From the NCBI GenBank assembly GCA_017303575.1, contig JAFLCL010000028.1, positions 1-54,253 on the forward strand: a DNA stretch of 54,253 nucleotides, read 5' to 3'. A program made the position numbers and the translations under genes. Below the pieces are notes generated by a model that was given only the letters and a program-made list of their open reading frames with translations, made no database searches and was not told where the DNA came from. Every line of letters begins with the position of its first letter. Position 1 is the first letter of the stretch. The stretch comes from Deltaproteobacteria bacterium (GTDB lineage: Bacteria; Myxococcota_A; Polyangia; Polyangiales; Sandaracinaceae). Shown in pieces: positions 41,626 to 51,647 of this stretch.

Positions 41626-43110
41626 ATGCCCCGCGCCGCCCCGACGCTCGTCGAGTACCCCGATGCGCTACGCGGAGCCGAGGGCCCGACGCTGGCCGCG
41701 CGCGTGTCGTCGTACCTCGTCGCCGAGATCCAGCGCGGGCGACTCCGTGCTGGCCAGCGTCTGCCCGGCTCGCGTGCGCTCGCGGTGTCGCTCGGCGTCG
41801 AGCGCGACACCGTCGTGCGTTCCTACGACGAGCTGATCGCGGAGGGCTGGCTCACGAGCCGCGCGCAGGCGGGCACCTTCGTCGCGGCCGAGCTGCCGGT
41901 GAGGAGCGTGCGCAAGCCCAAGACCACACGCGTCGCGGTGCCCGAGCGAGTCGCCTTCGCGCGACCACCCATGCCTGCCCTCTCGATCGAGTCGATCTCG
42001 AGAGGTGCGATCTACCTCGGCGGTGGTGTGCCCGACGTGCGCCTCGTTCCGCGCGAAGCCCTCGCGCGCGCGCACCGACGCATCCTCCGCACGTCACCGC
42101 GCACGCGCCTCGACTACGGCGATCCGCGGGGCGAGCCCACGCTGCGACGCGCGCTCGCACGCATGCTCGGCGAAGAGCGCGCGATCGCGGTCGACGAAGA
42201 CGGCTTGCTCGTGACCCACGGCAGCCAGCACGCGGTCGATCTCGTCACGCGCGTGCTCGTGCGCCCCGGCGACCGTGTGGTCGTGGAGGATCCGGGCTAC
42301 CCACCGATCCGCGACACGTTCCGCCTCGCGGGGGCGACGCTCGTGCCCATCGCCGTCGACGCGCGCGGGCTCGACGTCGCTGCGCTCGCCCGCGCCTGCG
42401 AGCGAGCGCCCGTGCGGCTCGTGTACCTCACGCCGCATCACCACTACCCGACGATGGCCGTCATGGCGCCGGAGCGTCGCGCGGCGCTGCTCGCGCTCGC
42501 GAAGAAGCAACGCTTCGCGATCGTCGAGGACGACTACGACCACGAGTTCCACTTCGGGGGTCGTCCCGTGCTGCCGCTCGCGAGCGCGGACGCACACGGC
42601 TCGGTGATCTACGTCGGCTCGCTCTCGAAGATGCTCGCGCCCGGCCTGCGCCTCGGCTTCCTCGTGCCGCCGCGCGAGCTGCTCGAGGATCTGGTCCGCG
42701 TGCGATTCGCGTCCGACCGACAGGGCGATCACGCGAAGGAGGCAGCGGTCGCGTCGCTGATCGACGACGGCGAGCTCACGCGCCACGTGCGTCGCGCACG
42801 CCGCGTCTACCTCGCGCGTCGCGAGGTGCTCGTGACGGAGCTGCGTCGCGCCCTCGGCGACCGCATCGAAGTGGAGGAGCCCTCCGGCGGGCTCGCGGTG
42901 TGGGCCCGCATCGAACGCGATGTCGAGCGCTTACGCGATCGCGCGCTCGAGCGGGGCGTGATGTTCTTCGTCGGCAAGGACTTCACGTTCGACGGTCGCT
43001 CACTGCCGTTCGCGCGCTTCGGCTTCGGCTCACTCGACGCCCAGGAGCTCACACGCGCGGTGCGCCTCGTGGGCGAGGCTGCGAGGGCCCGCGTCCTCCG
43101 ACGCAAATGA
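41626..43110 (+). CDS. MocR/PdxR-type GntR regulator with aminotransferase domain
   Basis: The protein has 494 residues. An N-terminal GntR winged helix (about 10-80, LAARVSSYLVAEIQRGRLRAGQRLPGSRALAVSLGVERDTVVRSYDELIAEGWL) is joined to a fold-type I aminotransferase-like domain. TPHHHYPTMAVM, VEDDYDHEF (Asp that contacts the PLP ring) and SLSKMLAPGLRLGF with the PLP Lys335 are in place. The factor probably senses PLP or an amino compound and controls the divergent PNPOx-family gene. ATG 41626 starts right after an inverted repeat. The 3' end overlaps the convergent gene by 81 bp. Confidence 0.93.
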   Translation: MPRAAPTLVEYPDALRGAEGPTLAARVSSYLVAEIQRGRLRAGQRLPGSRALAVSLGVERDTVVRSYDELIAEGWLTSRAQAGTFVAAELPVRSVRKPKTTRVAVPERVAFARPPMPALSIESISRGAIYLGGGVPDVRLVPREALARAHRRILRTSPRTRLDYGDPRGEPTLRRALARMLGEERAIAVDEDGLLVTHGSQHAVDLVTRVLVRPGDRVVVEDPGYPPIRDTFRLAGATLVPIAVDARGLDVAALARACERAPVRLVYLTPHHHYPTMAVMAPERRAALLALAKKQRFAIVEDDYDHEFHFGGRPVLPLASADAHGSVIYVGSLSKMLAPGLRLGFLVPPRELLEDLVRVRFASDRQGDHAKEAAVASLIDDGELTRHVRRARRVYLARREVLVTELRRALGDRIEVEEPSGGLAVWARIERDVERLRDRALERGVMFFVGKDFTFDGRSLPFARFGFGSLDAQELTRAVRLVGEAARARVLRRK

Positions 43111-44082
43111 CGCTTCGGCTTCGCGCGCTCGGCTCGCCGACGGCGCAGCGCTCGGCTCGTCGCGATCGACGCAGTAGGTCGGGCCGCCGTCGCACATCTC
43201 GCACGCGGGGATGATCTCGCAGCTGCCCCAGCCGCCGCAGCTGTCGTCGCCGTGGCACTGCGCCACCTCGAGCGGGCGCTGCGCGGGGAAGCGGAGCGCG
43301 ACGCCTGCGGACCACGGGTCGCCCGTGAAGCTCGAGCCGTAGCCGCCCGCGATCTCGAGGAGGGCGAACGCTTCGATCTCCGCGATGCGATCGAGCGCGA
43401 CCGCGATCGCAGGGCGCAGTGCGAACGCCGCATCGAGCGAGCCGGTGATGCCATTCAGCGAGGCCGTCATCTCGAACCGCAGTGGGCGCAGCCAGCCGCC
43501 GACGCGCAGCGACCCACCGAGCGGCACGCCGAGCACACCCCTCGGGTCGACGGGGATCGCCACGCCGACGTGCGCATCGCCCTCGACGAACACGGGCCCC
43601 GCGATCGGCAGGAGCGCACGCGCGGTCACGATCGGCGTGAGCTCGCCGCGTCGCAGACGAAACGAGCGCTCCGGATCGAGGCTTGCGCCGAGCGCGAACA
43701 GTCGATCCGTTCCCTCTGTGAGCGGCACGCTCGTGCCGAGCTCGAGGCTCCACCATCCATCGACGATCCACGCCACGCCGAGGTAGGGGTTGCCCACGTC
43801 CGCGCCGAGCGCATCCCACGCGAGATCGACCGCGGCATGGATCGCGAGCTCGGGGATCGGTGCGACGCGCAGGTCCACGCCGCCGACACCGAGCGGTCCC
43901 GCATCACCGATGCCGGGCCGCACGATGCCCGGCGCCGCACCGACCTCGATCGACGAGGACACGGGGGGCACGGCCAACAGACCTCGCGCCTCTTGTGCCC
44001 TCGCGGGGCTGGCAGGCAGCGCCGCGACCCACCAGAGGATGGTCGGCGCGAGAGCGAGCGTGACCACGGGCCCGGCTTTCAT
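43030..44082 (-). CDS. Secreted/outer-membrane protein of unknown function
   Basis: The protein has 350 residues. A signal peptide (about 1-29, ending ARA-QEA) is followed by alternating, Gly-rich beta strands (VGVAIPVDPRGVLGVPLGGSLRVGGWL, FEMTASLNGITGSLDAAFALRPAIAVAL), consistent with an outer-membrane beta-barrel. A Cys-rich block (CHGDDSCGGWGSCEIIPACEMCDGG) lies near residue 290. The last ~27 residues are antisense to the MocR C-terminus, since the genes overlap by 81 bp, and the true stop could therefore be questioned. Function unknown. Confidence 0.72.
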   Translation of the reverse strand: MKAGPVVTLALAPTILWWVAALPASPARAQEARGLLAVPPVSSSIEVGAAPGIVRPGIGDAGPLGVGGVDLRVAPIPELAIHAAVDLAWDALGADVGNPYLGVAWIVDGWWSLELGTSVPLTEGTDRLFALGASLDPERSFRLRRGELTPIVTARALLPIAGPVFVEGDAHVGVAIPVDPRGVLGVPLGGSLRVGGWLRPLRFEMTASLNGITGSLDAAFALRPAIAVALDRIAEIEAFALLEIAGGYGSSFTGDPWSAGVALRFPAQRPLEVAQCHGDDSCGGWGSCEIIPACEMCDGGPTYCVDRDEPSAAPSASRAREAEASFASEDAGPRSLAHEAHRACELLGVE

Positions 44083-44140
44083 CGCGTGCGTCGAACGTCC
44101 GAGCGGGCGTTTCGGTCTGTCGAGGTGGTAGATCGGTCCG

Positions 44141-46855
44141 ATGACCACGACGCACCCGAACACGTTCCAGGCGAAGGCGAACCTCGAGGTCGGTGGCACC
44201 GCGTACGAGATCTTCCGGCTCGATGCGCTGCGTGGGCTCGGCGACATCGAGACGCTGCCGTTCTCGATCCGCGTGTTGCTCGAGAACCTCCTCCGCTACG
44301 AAGACGGAAAGAACGTCACGCGCGCGCACGTCGAGGCGCTCGCGAAGTACGACCCGAAGAACGTGGGTGAGAAGGAGATCGGCTTCGTGCCCGCGCGCGT
44401 GCTCCTGCAGGACTTCACGGGCGTGCCGTGCGTCGTCGATCTCGCGTCGATGCGCGAAGGCTTCGCGGCGATGGGCGGCGATCCCAAGCGCATCAACCCG
44501 CTCCAGCCGGTCGACCTCGTGATCGATCACTCCGTGCAGGTGGACTCGTTCGCGTCGCTGCGTTCGTTCGACGACAACGTGAAGCTCGAGTTCGAGCGCA
44601 ACGGCGAGCGCTATCGATTCCTCAAGTGGGGCCAGGGCGCGTTCAACGGCTTGCGCGTCGTGCCCCCCGGCACTGGCATCGTTCACCAGGTCAACATCGA
44701 GTACCTCGCGCACGTCGTCTTCGCGAAGGACCTCGGGAACGGCACGAAGCAGGCCTATCCCGACACGCTCGTGGGCACCGACTCGCACACGACGATGGCG
44801 AACGGGCTCGGCATCTTGGGTTGGGGCGTGGGCGGCATCGAGGCCGAGGCCGCGATGCTCGGTCAGCCGTCGGCGATGCTGATCCCCGAGGTCGTGGGGT
44901 TCGAGCTGCGCGGCAAGCTGAAGCCGGGCGTCACGGCGACCGACCTCGTGCTCACGGTCACGCAGATGCTGCGCAAGAAGGGCGTCGTCGGGAAGTTCGT
45001 CGAGTTCTTCGGCGAGGGCCTCGCGGGCTTGCCGGTCGCGGATCGCGCCACGATCGCGAACATGGCTCCGGAGTACGGCGCGACGGTCGGCTACTTCCCG
45101 GTCGACGACGAGACGCTTCGCTACCTGCGCCTCACGGGCCGCAGCGATCAGCAGGTCGCGCTCGTCGAGGCGTACACGAAGGAACAGGGCCTCTTCTGGA
45201 CGAAGGACAGCAAGACGCCGCGCTTCACCGACACGCTCAGCCTCGAGCTCGCGAGCGTGGTGAGCTCGCTCGCGGGACCCAAGCGTCCGCAGGATCGCGT
45301 CGCGCTCTCCGACATGAAGAGCACGTGGCAGAAGGAGATCGCGTCGTCGTTGCCCGCGGACACGAAGGACGCGCGCTACGCAGTCTCGCTCGAGCGTCAC
45401 GGCAAGAAGCTCGACTTCGATCTCGGCCACGGCGACGTCGTCATCGCCGCCATCACGAGCTGCACGAACACGTCGAACCCGAGCGTGATGCTCGCGGCCG
45501 GCCTCGTGGCCAAGCGCGCGGTGGAGAGGGGCTTGAAGGTGAAGCCGTGGGTGAAGACGTCGCTCGCGCCGGGCTCGCAGGTCGTCACTGCGTACCTCGA
45601 AGCGTCGGGCCTACTGCCTCACCTCGAGGCGCTCGGCTTTCACATCGTCGGGTACGGCTGCACGACGTGCATCGGCAACTCGGGGCCGCTCGAGGACGAG
45701 ATCAGCAAGGCCATCAAGGCACACGATCTCACCGCCGCCGCCGTGCTCTCGGGCAATCGCAATTTCGAGGGGCGCATCTCGCCCGACGTGAAGGCGAACT
45801 ACCTGGCGTCCCCGCCGCTCGTGGTGAGCTACGCGATCGCAGGCAGCGTCGCGATCGATCTCGAGAACGCCCCGCTCGGCACCGATGCGCAGGGCAAGCC
45901 CGTGTTCCTGCGTGATCTGTGGCCGAGCCCCGAGGAGGTCGCGGCGGTCGTCTCGGCGAACGTCACACGCAGCCAGTTCGAGACGAAGTACGCCGATGTG
46001 TTCCGCGGTCCCGACGCGTGGCGCGCGACCGTCGCGCCCACGGGTGATCTCTTCGCGTGGGAGGCCGACAGCACCTACATCGCGAAGGCGCCGTTCTTCA
46101 CCGGCCTCACGAAGGACGTGCCGCAGGCGCCGAGGGACGTGATCGGCGCCCGCGCGCTCGCGCTCTTCGGGGACTCGATCACCACGGACCACATCTCGCC
46201 GGCCGGCAACATCAAGGCCGACAGCCCGGCGGGTCGCTACCTCCAGTCACGCGGTGTCACGCCGCGCGACTTCAACTCCTACGGCGCGCGTCGTGGTCAT
46301 CACGAGGTGATGATCCGCGGCACGTTCGCGAACATCCGCATCAAGAACCAAGTGGCGCCCGGCACCGAGGGCGGCGTGACGCGCTTCTTCGGAAGGGCGG
46401 ATCTCGACGGGCCGGTGATGGCGATCTCCGACGCAGCCGAGAAGTACGCCGCGGTGGGTGTTCCGCTCGTGGTGATCGCAGGCAAGGAGTACGGCACGGG
46501 CAGCTCGCGCGACTGGGCCGCGAAGGGCACGTACCTCCAGGGCGTGAAGGTGGTGATCGCCGAGAGCTTCGAGCGCATCCACCGCTCGAACCTCGTCGGC
46601 ATGGGTGTCTTGCCGCTGCAGTTCCGCGCGGGCGAGAGCGCGGTGACGCACGGCCTGACGGGCACCGAGACGTTCGAGATCCACGGCATCACTGCCGGCC
46701 TCGCGCCGGGCAAGACGCTCACGGTGATCGCGAAGGGACCGAGCGGAGAGAAGAGCTTCGAGGTCCGCTGCCGCGTCGATACGCCGATCGAGGTCGAGTA
46801 CGTGCTGCACGGAGGGATCCTGCAGTACGTGCTCCGTCAGATGGCCAAGGCGTGA
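44141..46855 (+). CDS. acnA: Aconitate hydratase AcnA
   Basis: The 904-residue enzyme interconverts citrate and isocitrate in the TCA cycle and belongs to the AcnA/IRP type. The 4Fe-4S ligands are Cys441 in [15 protein letters not shown] and Cys507 and Cys510 in [36 protein letters not shown] and the C-terminal swivel domain with [13 protein letters not shown] and [16 protein letters not shown] are intact. Length matches E. coli AcnA. Its TGA overlaps a GTG that begins a small coupled gene. An imperfect TAGATC lies six bases before the ATG. Confidence 0.97.
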   Translation: MTTTHPNTFQAKANLEVGGTAYEIFRLDALRGLGDIETLPFSIRVLLENLLRYEDGKNVTRAHVEALAKYDPKNVGEKEIGFVPARVLLQDFTGVPCVVDLASMREGFAAMGGDPKRINPLQPVDLVIDHSVQVDSFASLRSFDDNVKLEFERNGERYRFLKWGQGAFNGLRVVPPGTGIVHQVNIEYLAHVVFAKDLGNGTKQAYPDTLVGTDSHTTMANGLGILGWGVGGIEAEAAMLGQPSAMLIPEVVGFELRGKLKPGVTATDLVLTVTQMLRKKGVVGKFVEFFGEGLAGLPVADRATIANMAPEYGATVGYFPVDDETLRYLRLTGRSDQQVALVEAYTKEQGLFWTKDSKTPRFTDTLSLELASVVSSLAGPKRPQDRVALSDMKSTWQKEIASSLPADTKDARYAVSLERHGKKLDFDLGHGDVVIAAITSCTNTSNPSVMLAAGLVAKRAVERGLKVKPWVKTSLAPGSQVVTAYLEASGLLPHLEALGFHIVGYGCTTCIGNSGPLEDEISKAIKAHDLTAAAVLSGNRNFEGRISPDVKANYLASPPLVVSYAIAGSVAIDLENAPLGTDAQGKPVFLRDLWPSPEEVAAVVSANVTRSQFETKYADVFRGPDAWRATVAPTGDLFAWEADSTYIAKAPFFTGLTKDVPQAPRDVIGARALALFGDSITTDHISPAGNIKADSPAGRYLQSRGVTPRDFNSYGARRGHHEVMIRGTFANIRIKNQVAPGTEGGVTRFFGRADLDGPVMAISDAAEKYAAVGVPLVVIAGKEYGTGSSRDWAAKGTYLQGVKVVIAESFERIHRSNLVGMGVLPLQFRAGESAVTHGLTGTETFEIHGITAGLAPGKTLTVIAKGPSGEKSFEVRCRVDTPIEVEYVLHGGILQYVLRQMAKA

Positions 46856-47412
46856 CGGTGCGGATCACCGACGCGATGCGCGACTACCTCGTCGCGCTCG
46901 CGCGTGGTGACCGAACGATCACCACCTGGCGGGCATGGTGTGACGCACACCGCGACGCGCTCGAGGTCATCCATGGGCGCGCGGGCTTCTTGAAGCTGAA
47001 GTTCGAGCCCGAAGGCGGCGTCCCGGCGTGGCTGGCGTCGCTCGACGTCCAGCTCAGCGACGCGGGACGGGCGATGTTGCGGAAGGCCGAGCGCGGCTGG
47101 GCCACGACGGAAGACGTGTTCGGTGTGCGCGCGTTCTACGCCGAGGGGCGGCGCGAGAAGGCAGACGCGCGACTGCGCGAGGCCGTCGACGAGGCGCTTC
47201 GAGAAGGGCCCTGGGTCGACGGTGTCTACCTGGGCTCCGACCTGCAAGATCTCGCCGTGGATCTCGCCGCTCTCCTCGAGGACGGCTTCGTCGACGAAGC
47301 GCGAGGGCTCGCGATGGCGCTCGCGGCCTTGGATGCGAATGACGATCGTCTTCGACCCATCGTGGATCACGCGCGCGAGGTGCTCGATGCCATCGAGCGG
47401 CGCGGTCGGTGA
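46852..47412 (+). CDS. Hypothetical protein coupled to aconitase
   Basis: The protein has 186 residues and starts by GTGA overlap with the aconitase stop. It is cytosolic and mostly helical: [63 protein letters not shown]. The end is acidic ([34 protein letters not shown]). No family is recognised. Tight coupling suggests expression in step with aconitase, but a link to the TCA cycle is not shown. Confidence 0.75.
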   Translation: MTVRITDAMRDYLVALARGDRTITTWRAWCDAHRDALEVIHGRAGFLKLKFEPEGGVPAWLASLDVQLSDAGRAMLRKAERGWATTEDVFGVRAFYAEGRREKADARLREAVDEALREGPWVDGVYLGSDLQDLAVDLAALLEDGFVDEARGLAMALAALDANDDRLRPIVDHAREVLDAIERRGR

Positions 47413-47576
47413 TTCACGCACCGGCGGACCTCATCGCTGGAAGGCGCGAGGTTGTTCGTGGGCGCGGGCGAGCACGCCTGTGGTGTGGTGGGTGACGAGC
47501 CGCGCTGCGCGCCCCCCGGTGGAGCTCATGCACGGCGACGAATAGACGCCGATGGCCCCGCGGCGTGGAAGCGCCG

Positions 47577-47981
47577 TCAACGACCGGGCGGCATGATCAC
47601 GGGGATCGTGTCCCGTCCATTGCGGCGGTAGACACGGAATTCACTGTCGACGGTGACGACGGGGCGGCGTGGGTGCAGCTCGCTCATCCGAAGCAAGCAG
47701 AGGTCCGCGAAGTCGGGTCGTCGGTCGCCATACTTCTTGGCGAGGCGGCCGATCCGCTCGATGTGTGCTTGCGAGTCGAAGCTCGGTTGGACGAGTCCCT
47801 CCTCCACCATCGCGACCACGAGAGCCACGGACTCGAGCTGAAACGCGGCCTCCGCGAGGACCGCGTCGCAGGTGAGCAATGGCTCCGTGGCCGAGTCGGC
47901 CACGCCCACCGCCCAGTCGTGGAATTCCTCTCGCCGGTTGCCGAACGCGACGAGGAAGCCCGTGTCGGCGATTGCCCTCAC
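47577..47981 (-). CDS. PIN-domain toxin (VapC-like RNase)
   Basis: The protein has 134 residues. The PIN-fold acidic residues are present in order: Asp6 in IADTGFLVAFGN, Glu in CDAVLAEAAFQL (about 43), Asp in DFADLCLLRM (about 92-95) and VVTVDSEF. It should cleave RNA in a Mg-dependent way. GTG at 47981 overlaps the antitoxin stop (GTGA). Length is typical for VapC-type toxins. Confidence 0.85.
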   Translation of the reverse strand: MRAIADTGFLVAFGNRREEFHDWAVGVADSATEPLLTCDAVLAEAAFQLESVALVVAMVEEGLVQPSFDSQAHIERIGRLAKKYGDRRPDFADLCLLRMSELHPRRPVVTVDSEFRVYRRNGRDTIPVIMPPGR

Positions 47982-48190
47982 TTGGTCGCGAATCCCTTTC
48001 GCTTCGATGCGCCTCGGTCGAGCGAGACCGCGCCAGCGAGCCTCATGAAACGGCGCTCCGCGGGGGCGCGACGCGCGCGGTCGATCTGCTCGCGAACGAT
48101 CGCTGCGACGGAGCGTCCCGTGCGCTGCGCGGTCTGCTCCAGCCACTCCGCTTGTTCGGGATCGAGGCGCACCGTCAGTGTCTCACGCAT
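47978..48190 (-). CDS. Ribbon-helix-helix antitoxin
   Basis: The protein has 70 residues. The N-terminal strand MRETLTVRLDPEQAEWLEQ and helix-turn-helix TGRSVAAIVREQIDRARR match CopG/RHH DNA-binding antitoxins. The C-terminal ~25 residues would wrap the toxin. Transcribed first in the pair, with TACGAT eight bases before the ATG; autoregulation is expected. Confidence 0.87.
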   Translation of the reverse strand: MRETLTVRLDPEQAEWLEQTAQRTGRSVAAIVREQIDRARRAPAERRFMRLAGAVSLDRGASKRKGFATK

Positions 48191-48204
48191 TTGGCAACAT
48201 CGTA
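48191..48204 (-). promoter_or_regulatory. -10-like TACGAT before the toxin-antitoxin pair
   Basis: Minus-strand TACGAT (48199-48204), eight bases before ATG 48190. Confidence 0.5.
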
Positions 48205-48271
48205 GTCGGTCGACGGCACCGCACAACGCAGCCTGTTGACCGCCGCTCGTTCGAGCGACGACGCTCGTTGC

Positions 48272-50380
48272 GTGGACGTCTTCCTCGTGCGTCACGGGCC
48301 GCTCGTCGGGGTGGCGCTCGCGCTTCTCGTCGCGCTGCCCATTGCGCTGCTCACGATGCGATGGCTCGTGCGTCGTCGCCTCGCGGCGGTGCAGGCGAGC
48401 TTCGGCGCTGCGGACGCGCTCGAGGGCGCGACTCTCGGTCAGTCGGTGATCCTCCTCGGGACGATCGAGTCGGACGCGTCGGTGGAGGCGCACGACGGGA
48501 GTGGTCCGTGTCTCGCGTCGTCTGCACGGACGGCGGCGAGCTCGGAGGTCGTGGCGAGCCGCGGACGCGGTGGGCGACTGCGTGTGGGGACGCGCACGAT
48601 CGCGCTCGAGGGCGCGCACGAGGTCGTTCACGGGTCGCGTGAAGTGGCGATCGCGAGCTCGTCGCTCGACCGACTGCGGGACGATCTCGGTGCCACCGCG
48701 AGCGAGCTGTCCTCGATGCGCGCGCACGTCATCCGCTCGAACGATCGCGTGCTGATCGCTGGCAGGCTCGAGAGCGGCTCGGGGGACTACCGTGATGCGA
48801 CGCATGCGCTCGTGGCGGACGATGGACGGAGCTTGCGTGTCGCTGCGTGCAAGCCGCCGCTGCGGCGCACCGTCCTGGCTGGTCTCTGCCTCGGGGTCGT
48901 CTCCTTCGCCGCAGCGATCGGTGTGGTCCAGCTGATCGCGCGCCGCGCGATGAACGACGTGCCCGAGACGTTCGTGCGATCCGAGGCGCGCACGCATGTC
49001 TTGCCGCTGACGACCGCGCATCGTGTCGCGCTCGTCGGGTTCTCTCGTGATCGCGCGCTCGAGCGGATCGGACAGATCGCCTCGTTCGCGCGTCCGACGC
49101 TCGAGTCCATTCGTCTCGAGGCCGATGCCTCGGAAGCGCGCGGCCGGTGGAACGATGCGATCGCTGTGCTCGCTGCGCACGGGCTGCGCGACGAGGCGCG
49201 AGAGCGCGCTTCGGGGCGCGAGGATCCGCGCGTCGCGTGGGCGATGGTGGAGATCGAGCGCGGCGACGGTCGCCTCTCGGAGGCGCACGCGTGGGCCTCG
49301 CGTGCCACGCCGCCCAACGGCGGCTGGGCCGCGTCTTGGAGCCTGTTTCGCGTGCAGCTGGCGATCGAAGCGGGCCAGTACGAGGACGCCGTCACGCTGC
49401 TCGATCCCACCGGCAACGATCGCTCGCGTGAGTGTGTGCGTGCGGCGCTGCTCACGTCGGCGGGGCAGCCCACGCCCGTCGCGCCTGAGCGTGAAGCTGC
49501 CTGTCATCTCCTGCGCGCAGAGCTGAACGGCTACGACGTGTCGGGATGGCTCCAGCAAGGTGGACTCGAGGGACGCCTCGGTGCGCTCGCTGCGCCGGGT
49601 GACGAGCCGTTGGGGCACTGGGTCCACATCGACGGCATCGACACGGACGATCTCCTCGAGGGCTCGCTGCGATCATGGGGCGGCCTGCACCGCGACGCGC
49701 TCGAGGGCGCGATTCGTCGCAGGCCGAACGACCCGAACCTCGACGGCGCGCGCTGTCAGCTCGCGGCGGCGCGCGCGATGCACGCGTACCGACGCACGGG
49801 CGAGCAGCAGCCGCGTCTGGAGGGGTGCGACTTCGATCAGCTCGCGGTGCTCGTGGCGCTCGACACGGGCGCACCGCTGCCGGCCGACACGGAGGCGGGG
49901 AACCTCGTCCCGATCGTCTCGCGCTTCCGGCTCGAGCCGACGCTCCTCCATCTGCGCGACCTCGTGCGCTCGAGCCGACCGCACTTCTTCATGCACGACT
50001 ACCGCACGGAAGAACAGATCGCCGAGGCGGATCGTCGCGATCGCGAGGACCCTCCGACGCCCGAAGAGGCTGCGGCGATGGAGGGTGACGGGCGCGCGCT
50101 CGAGCGCATGACGGACCTTCGGACGGCATGGTTCGCGGCGAGCACGCATCGCGACGAGCTGCTCGCGTGGCTCGCCCTGCGCCAGCGCGAGCTCGGCTCG
50201 TCCGACACGTCGCTGTCGCGACTACGAGAGGTCGCGTACGACGACCTGTGGATCGCGCGCGCGCGTCGCGATGCCGTTGCGATCGCAGAGGCGGAGGCGC
50301 GCGTCGACCGGCTCAGCGAAGCGCTCGACGATCGACGACGCGTGGTGCTGCTCGCGGCGTGGGCCCGTGCACATCGATGA
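48272..50380 (+). CDS. Two-TM protein with long helical (TPR-like) domain
   Basis: The protein has 702 residues. Membrane helices lie near residues 9-30 and 192-213. The region between them is beta/helical with no known motif. The C-terminal ~490 residues are Ala-rich helices with TPR-like stretches (AIAVLAAHGLRDEARERASG, VQLAIEAGQYEDAVTLLDPTG). GTG 48272 is the chosen start. A TTG at 48236 is an alternative that adds 12 polar residues. Function unknown. Confidence 0.78.
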   Translation: MDVFLVRHGPLVGVALALLVALPIALLTMRWLVRRRLAAVQASFGAADALEGATLGQSVILLGTIESDASVEAHDGSGPCLASSARTAASSEVVASRGRGGRLRVGTRTIALEGAHEVVHGSREVAIASSSLDRLRDDLGATASELSSMRAHVIRSNDRVLIAGRLESGSGDYRDATHALVADDGRSLRVAACKPPLRRTVLAGLCLGVVSFAAAIGVVQLIARRAMNDVPETFVRSEARTHVLPLTTAHRVALVGFSRDRALERIGQIASFARPTLESIRLEADASEARGRWNDAIAVLAAHGLRDEARERASGREDPRVAWAMVEIERGDGRLSEAHAWASRATPPNGGWAASWSLFRVQLAIEAGQYEDAVTLLDPTGNDRSRECVRAALLTSAGQPTPVAPEREAACHLLRAELNGYDVSGWLQQGGLEGRLGALAAPGDEPLGHWVHIDGIDTDDLLEGSLRSWGGLHRDALEGAIRRRPNDPNLDGARCQLAAARAMHAYRRTGEQQPRLEGCDFDQLAVLVALDTGAPLPADTEAGNLVPIVSRFRLEPTLLHLRDLVRSSRPHFFMHDYRTEEQIAEADRRDREDPPTPEEAAAMEGDGRALERMTDLRTAWFAASTHRDELLAWLALRQRELGSSDTSLSRLREVAYDDLWIARARRDAVAIAEAEARVDRLSEALDDRRRVVLLAAWARAHR

Positions 50381-50431
50381 TCAGCTCTCGGGGGCACGGG
50401 GATCGCGTCTCGGCTCGTGCGGCGGTGGAGG

Positions 50432-51517
50432 TCAATGACGCTCTTCGTCGGTGGCGGGGGACATCGGCCAGACGGGGGCGGATCGGCCGTTGATGGTGGT
50501 GCCGCCGTGAACGAAGGCTGCGCCGTTGGCGATGAAGTCGTGGGGGAAGTTGAGCTTGGGCTTGGTGAGCGCCTCGAGCTCGGTGAGGTCTTTCTCGGTG
50601 AGCGTGACCTCGAGCGCGGCGAGATTGTCCTCGAGCTGCGCCATCGTGCGCGCGCCGAGGATCGTGCTCGTGACGCCGGGGCGGCCCTGCACCCACGCGA
50701 TCGCGACGCGCGAGACCGTCGTGCGGTGGGCCTCGGCGATCCGCTCGAGGGCCTCGAGGAGATCGTAGGTGCGGTCGTTCAGCGCAGAGAGCGCCCACAC
50801 GCCGCGGCCAGCCTCGTGCTTGCCGTGATCCGCGCGCTTGTACTTGCCGGTCAGGACACCGCTCTTGAGCGGAGACCACGGCGTGATCCCGAGGCCGAGC
50901 TCGCGGGCCATCGGCACGAGCTCGCCCTCGACCGTGCGCTCGAGGAGCGAGTACTCGATCTGCAGCGCGACGAGCGGTGCCCAGCCGCGGAAGCTCGCGA
51001 TCGTCTGCGCCTGCGCGCACTTCCACGCCGGCGTGTCGGAGAAGCCGAGGTAGCGGACCTTGCCGTCGCGCACGAGATCGTCGAGCGCACGCATCGTCTC
51101 TTCGATGGGCGTCGTCGCGTCGAAGGCGTGCATCCAGTAGAGGTCGATGTAGTCGGTCTGGAGCCGGCGCAGCGACTGCTCGCACTGCTGGACGATCGCC
51201 TTGCGATGCGCGCCGCCGCCGTTCGGATCGCCGCGGTACATGTTGCTGAGGAACTTCGTCGCGAGCACCACGCGGTCGCGCTTGCTCCGATGACGGCCGA
51301 GGTGATCGCCGAGGATCTTCTCGGAGTGGCCCTTCGTGTACGCGTTGGCGGTGTCGATGAAGTTGCCGCCGCGCGCGAGGTAGGCGTCGAGGATCGTCTC
51401 GGAGTCGGTGACGCTGGAGCCCCAGCCCCAGTCCTCGCCGAACGTCATCGTGCCGAGGCAGAGCGGGGAGACGCGAAGGCCCGAGCGGCCGAGGGTGATG
51501 TAGTGATCGAGCGGCAT
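50432..51517 (-). CDS. Aldo/keto reductase
   Basis: The protein has 361 residues and is an NADP(H)-dependent aldo/keto reductase of the YajO/Tas-like type. GTMTFGEDWG starts the barrel. The catalytic tetrad is visible: Asp in NFIDTANAY, Tyr in the same segment, Lys in VLATKFLSN and His in YWMHAFD. GITPWSPLKSGVLTGKY and WVQGRPGVTSTILGARTMAQLEDNL form the cofactor end. ATG 51517 gives the family length. Substrate unknown. Confidence 0.93.
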   Translation of the reverse strand: MPLDHYITLGRSGLRVSPLCLGTMTFGEDWGWGSSVTDSETILDAYLARGGNFIDTANAYTKGHSEKILGDHLGRHRSKRDRVVLATKFLSNMYRGDPNGGGAHRKAIVQQCEQSLRRLQTDYIDLYWMHAFDATTPIEETMRALDDLVRDGKVRYLGFSDTPAWKCAQAQTIASFRGWAPLVALQIEYSLLERTVEGELVPMARELGLGITPWSPLKSGVLTGKYKRADHGKHEAGRGVWALSALNDRTYDLLEALERIAEAHRTTVSRVAIAWVQGRPGVTSTILGARTMAQLEDNLAALEVTLTEKDLTELEALTKPKLNFPHDFIANGAAFVHGGTTINGRSAPVWPMSPATDEERH

Positions 51518-51647
51518 GTCCTGCTCCGAGGGAAGGCCGTGGAGGGCGCGAGGATAAGGGGCTCGCCGCGCGCCGTGACCCACGGCGGCCTGCTCACCCG
51601 GAGAGGAGACACGTCGCGTCGCGAGAACGTCACGCACGAACGGCCGT

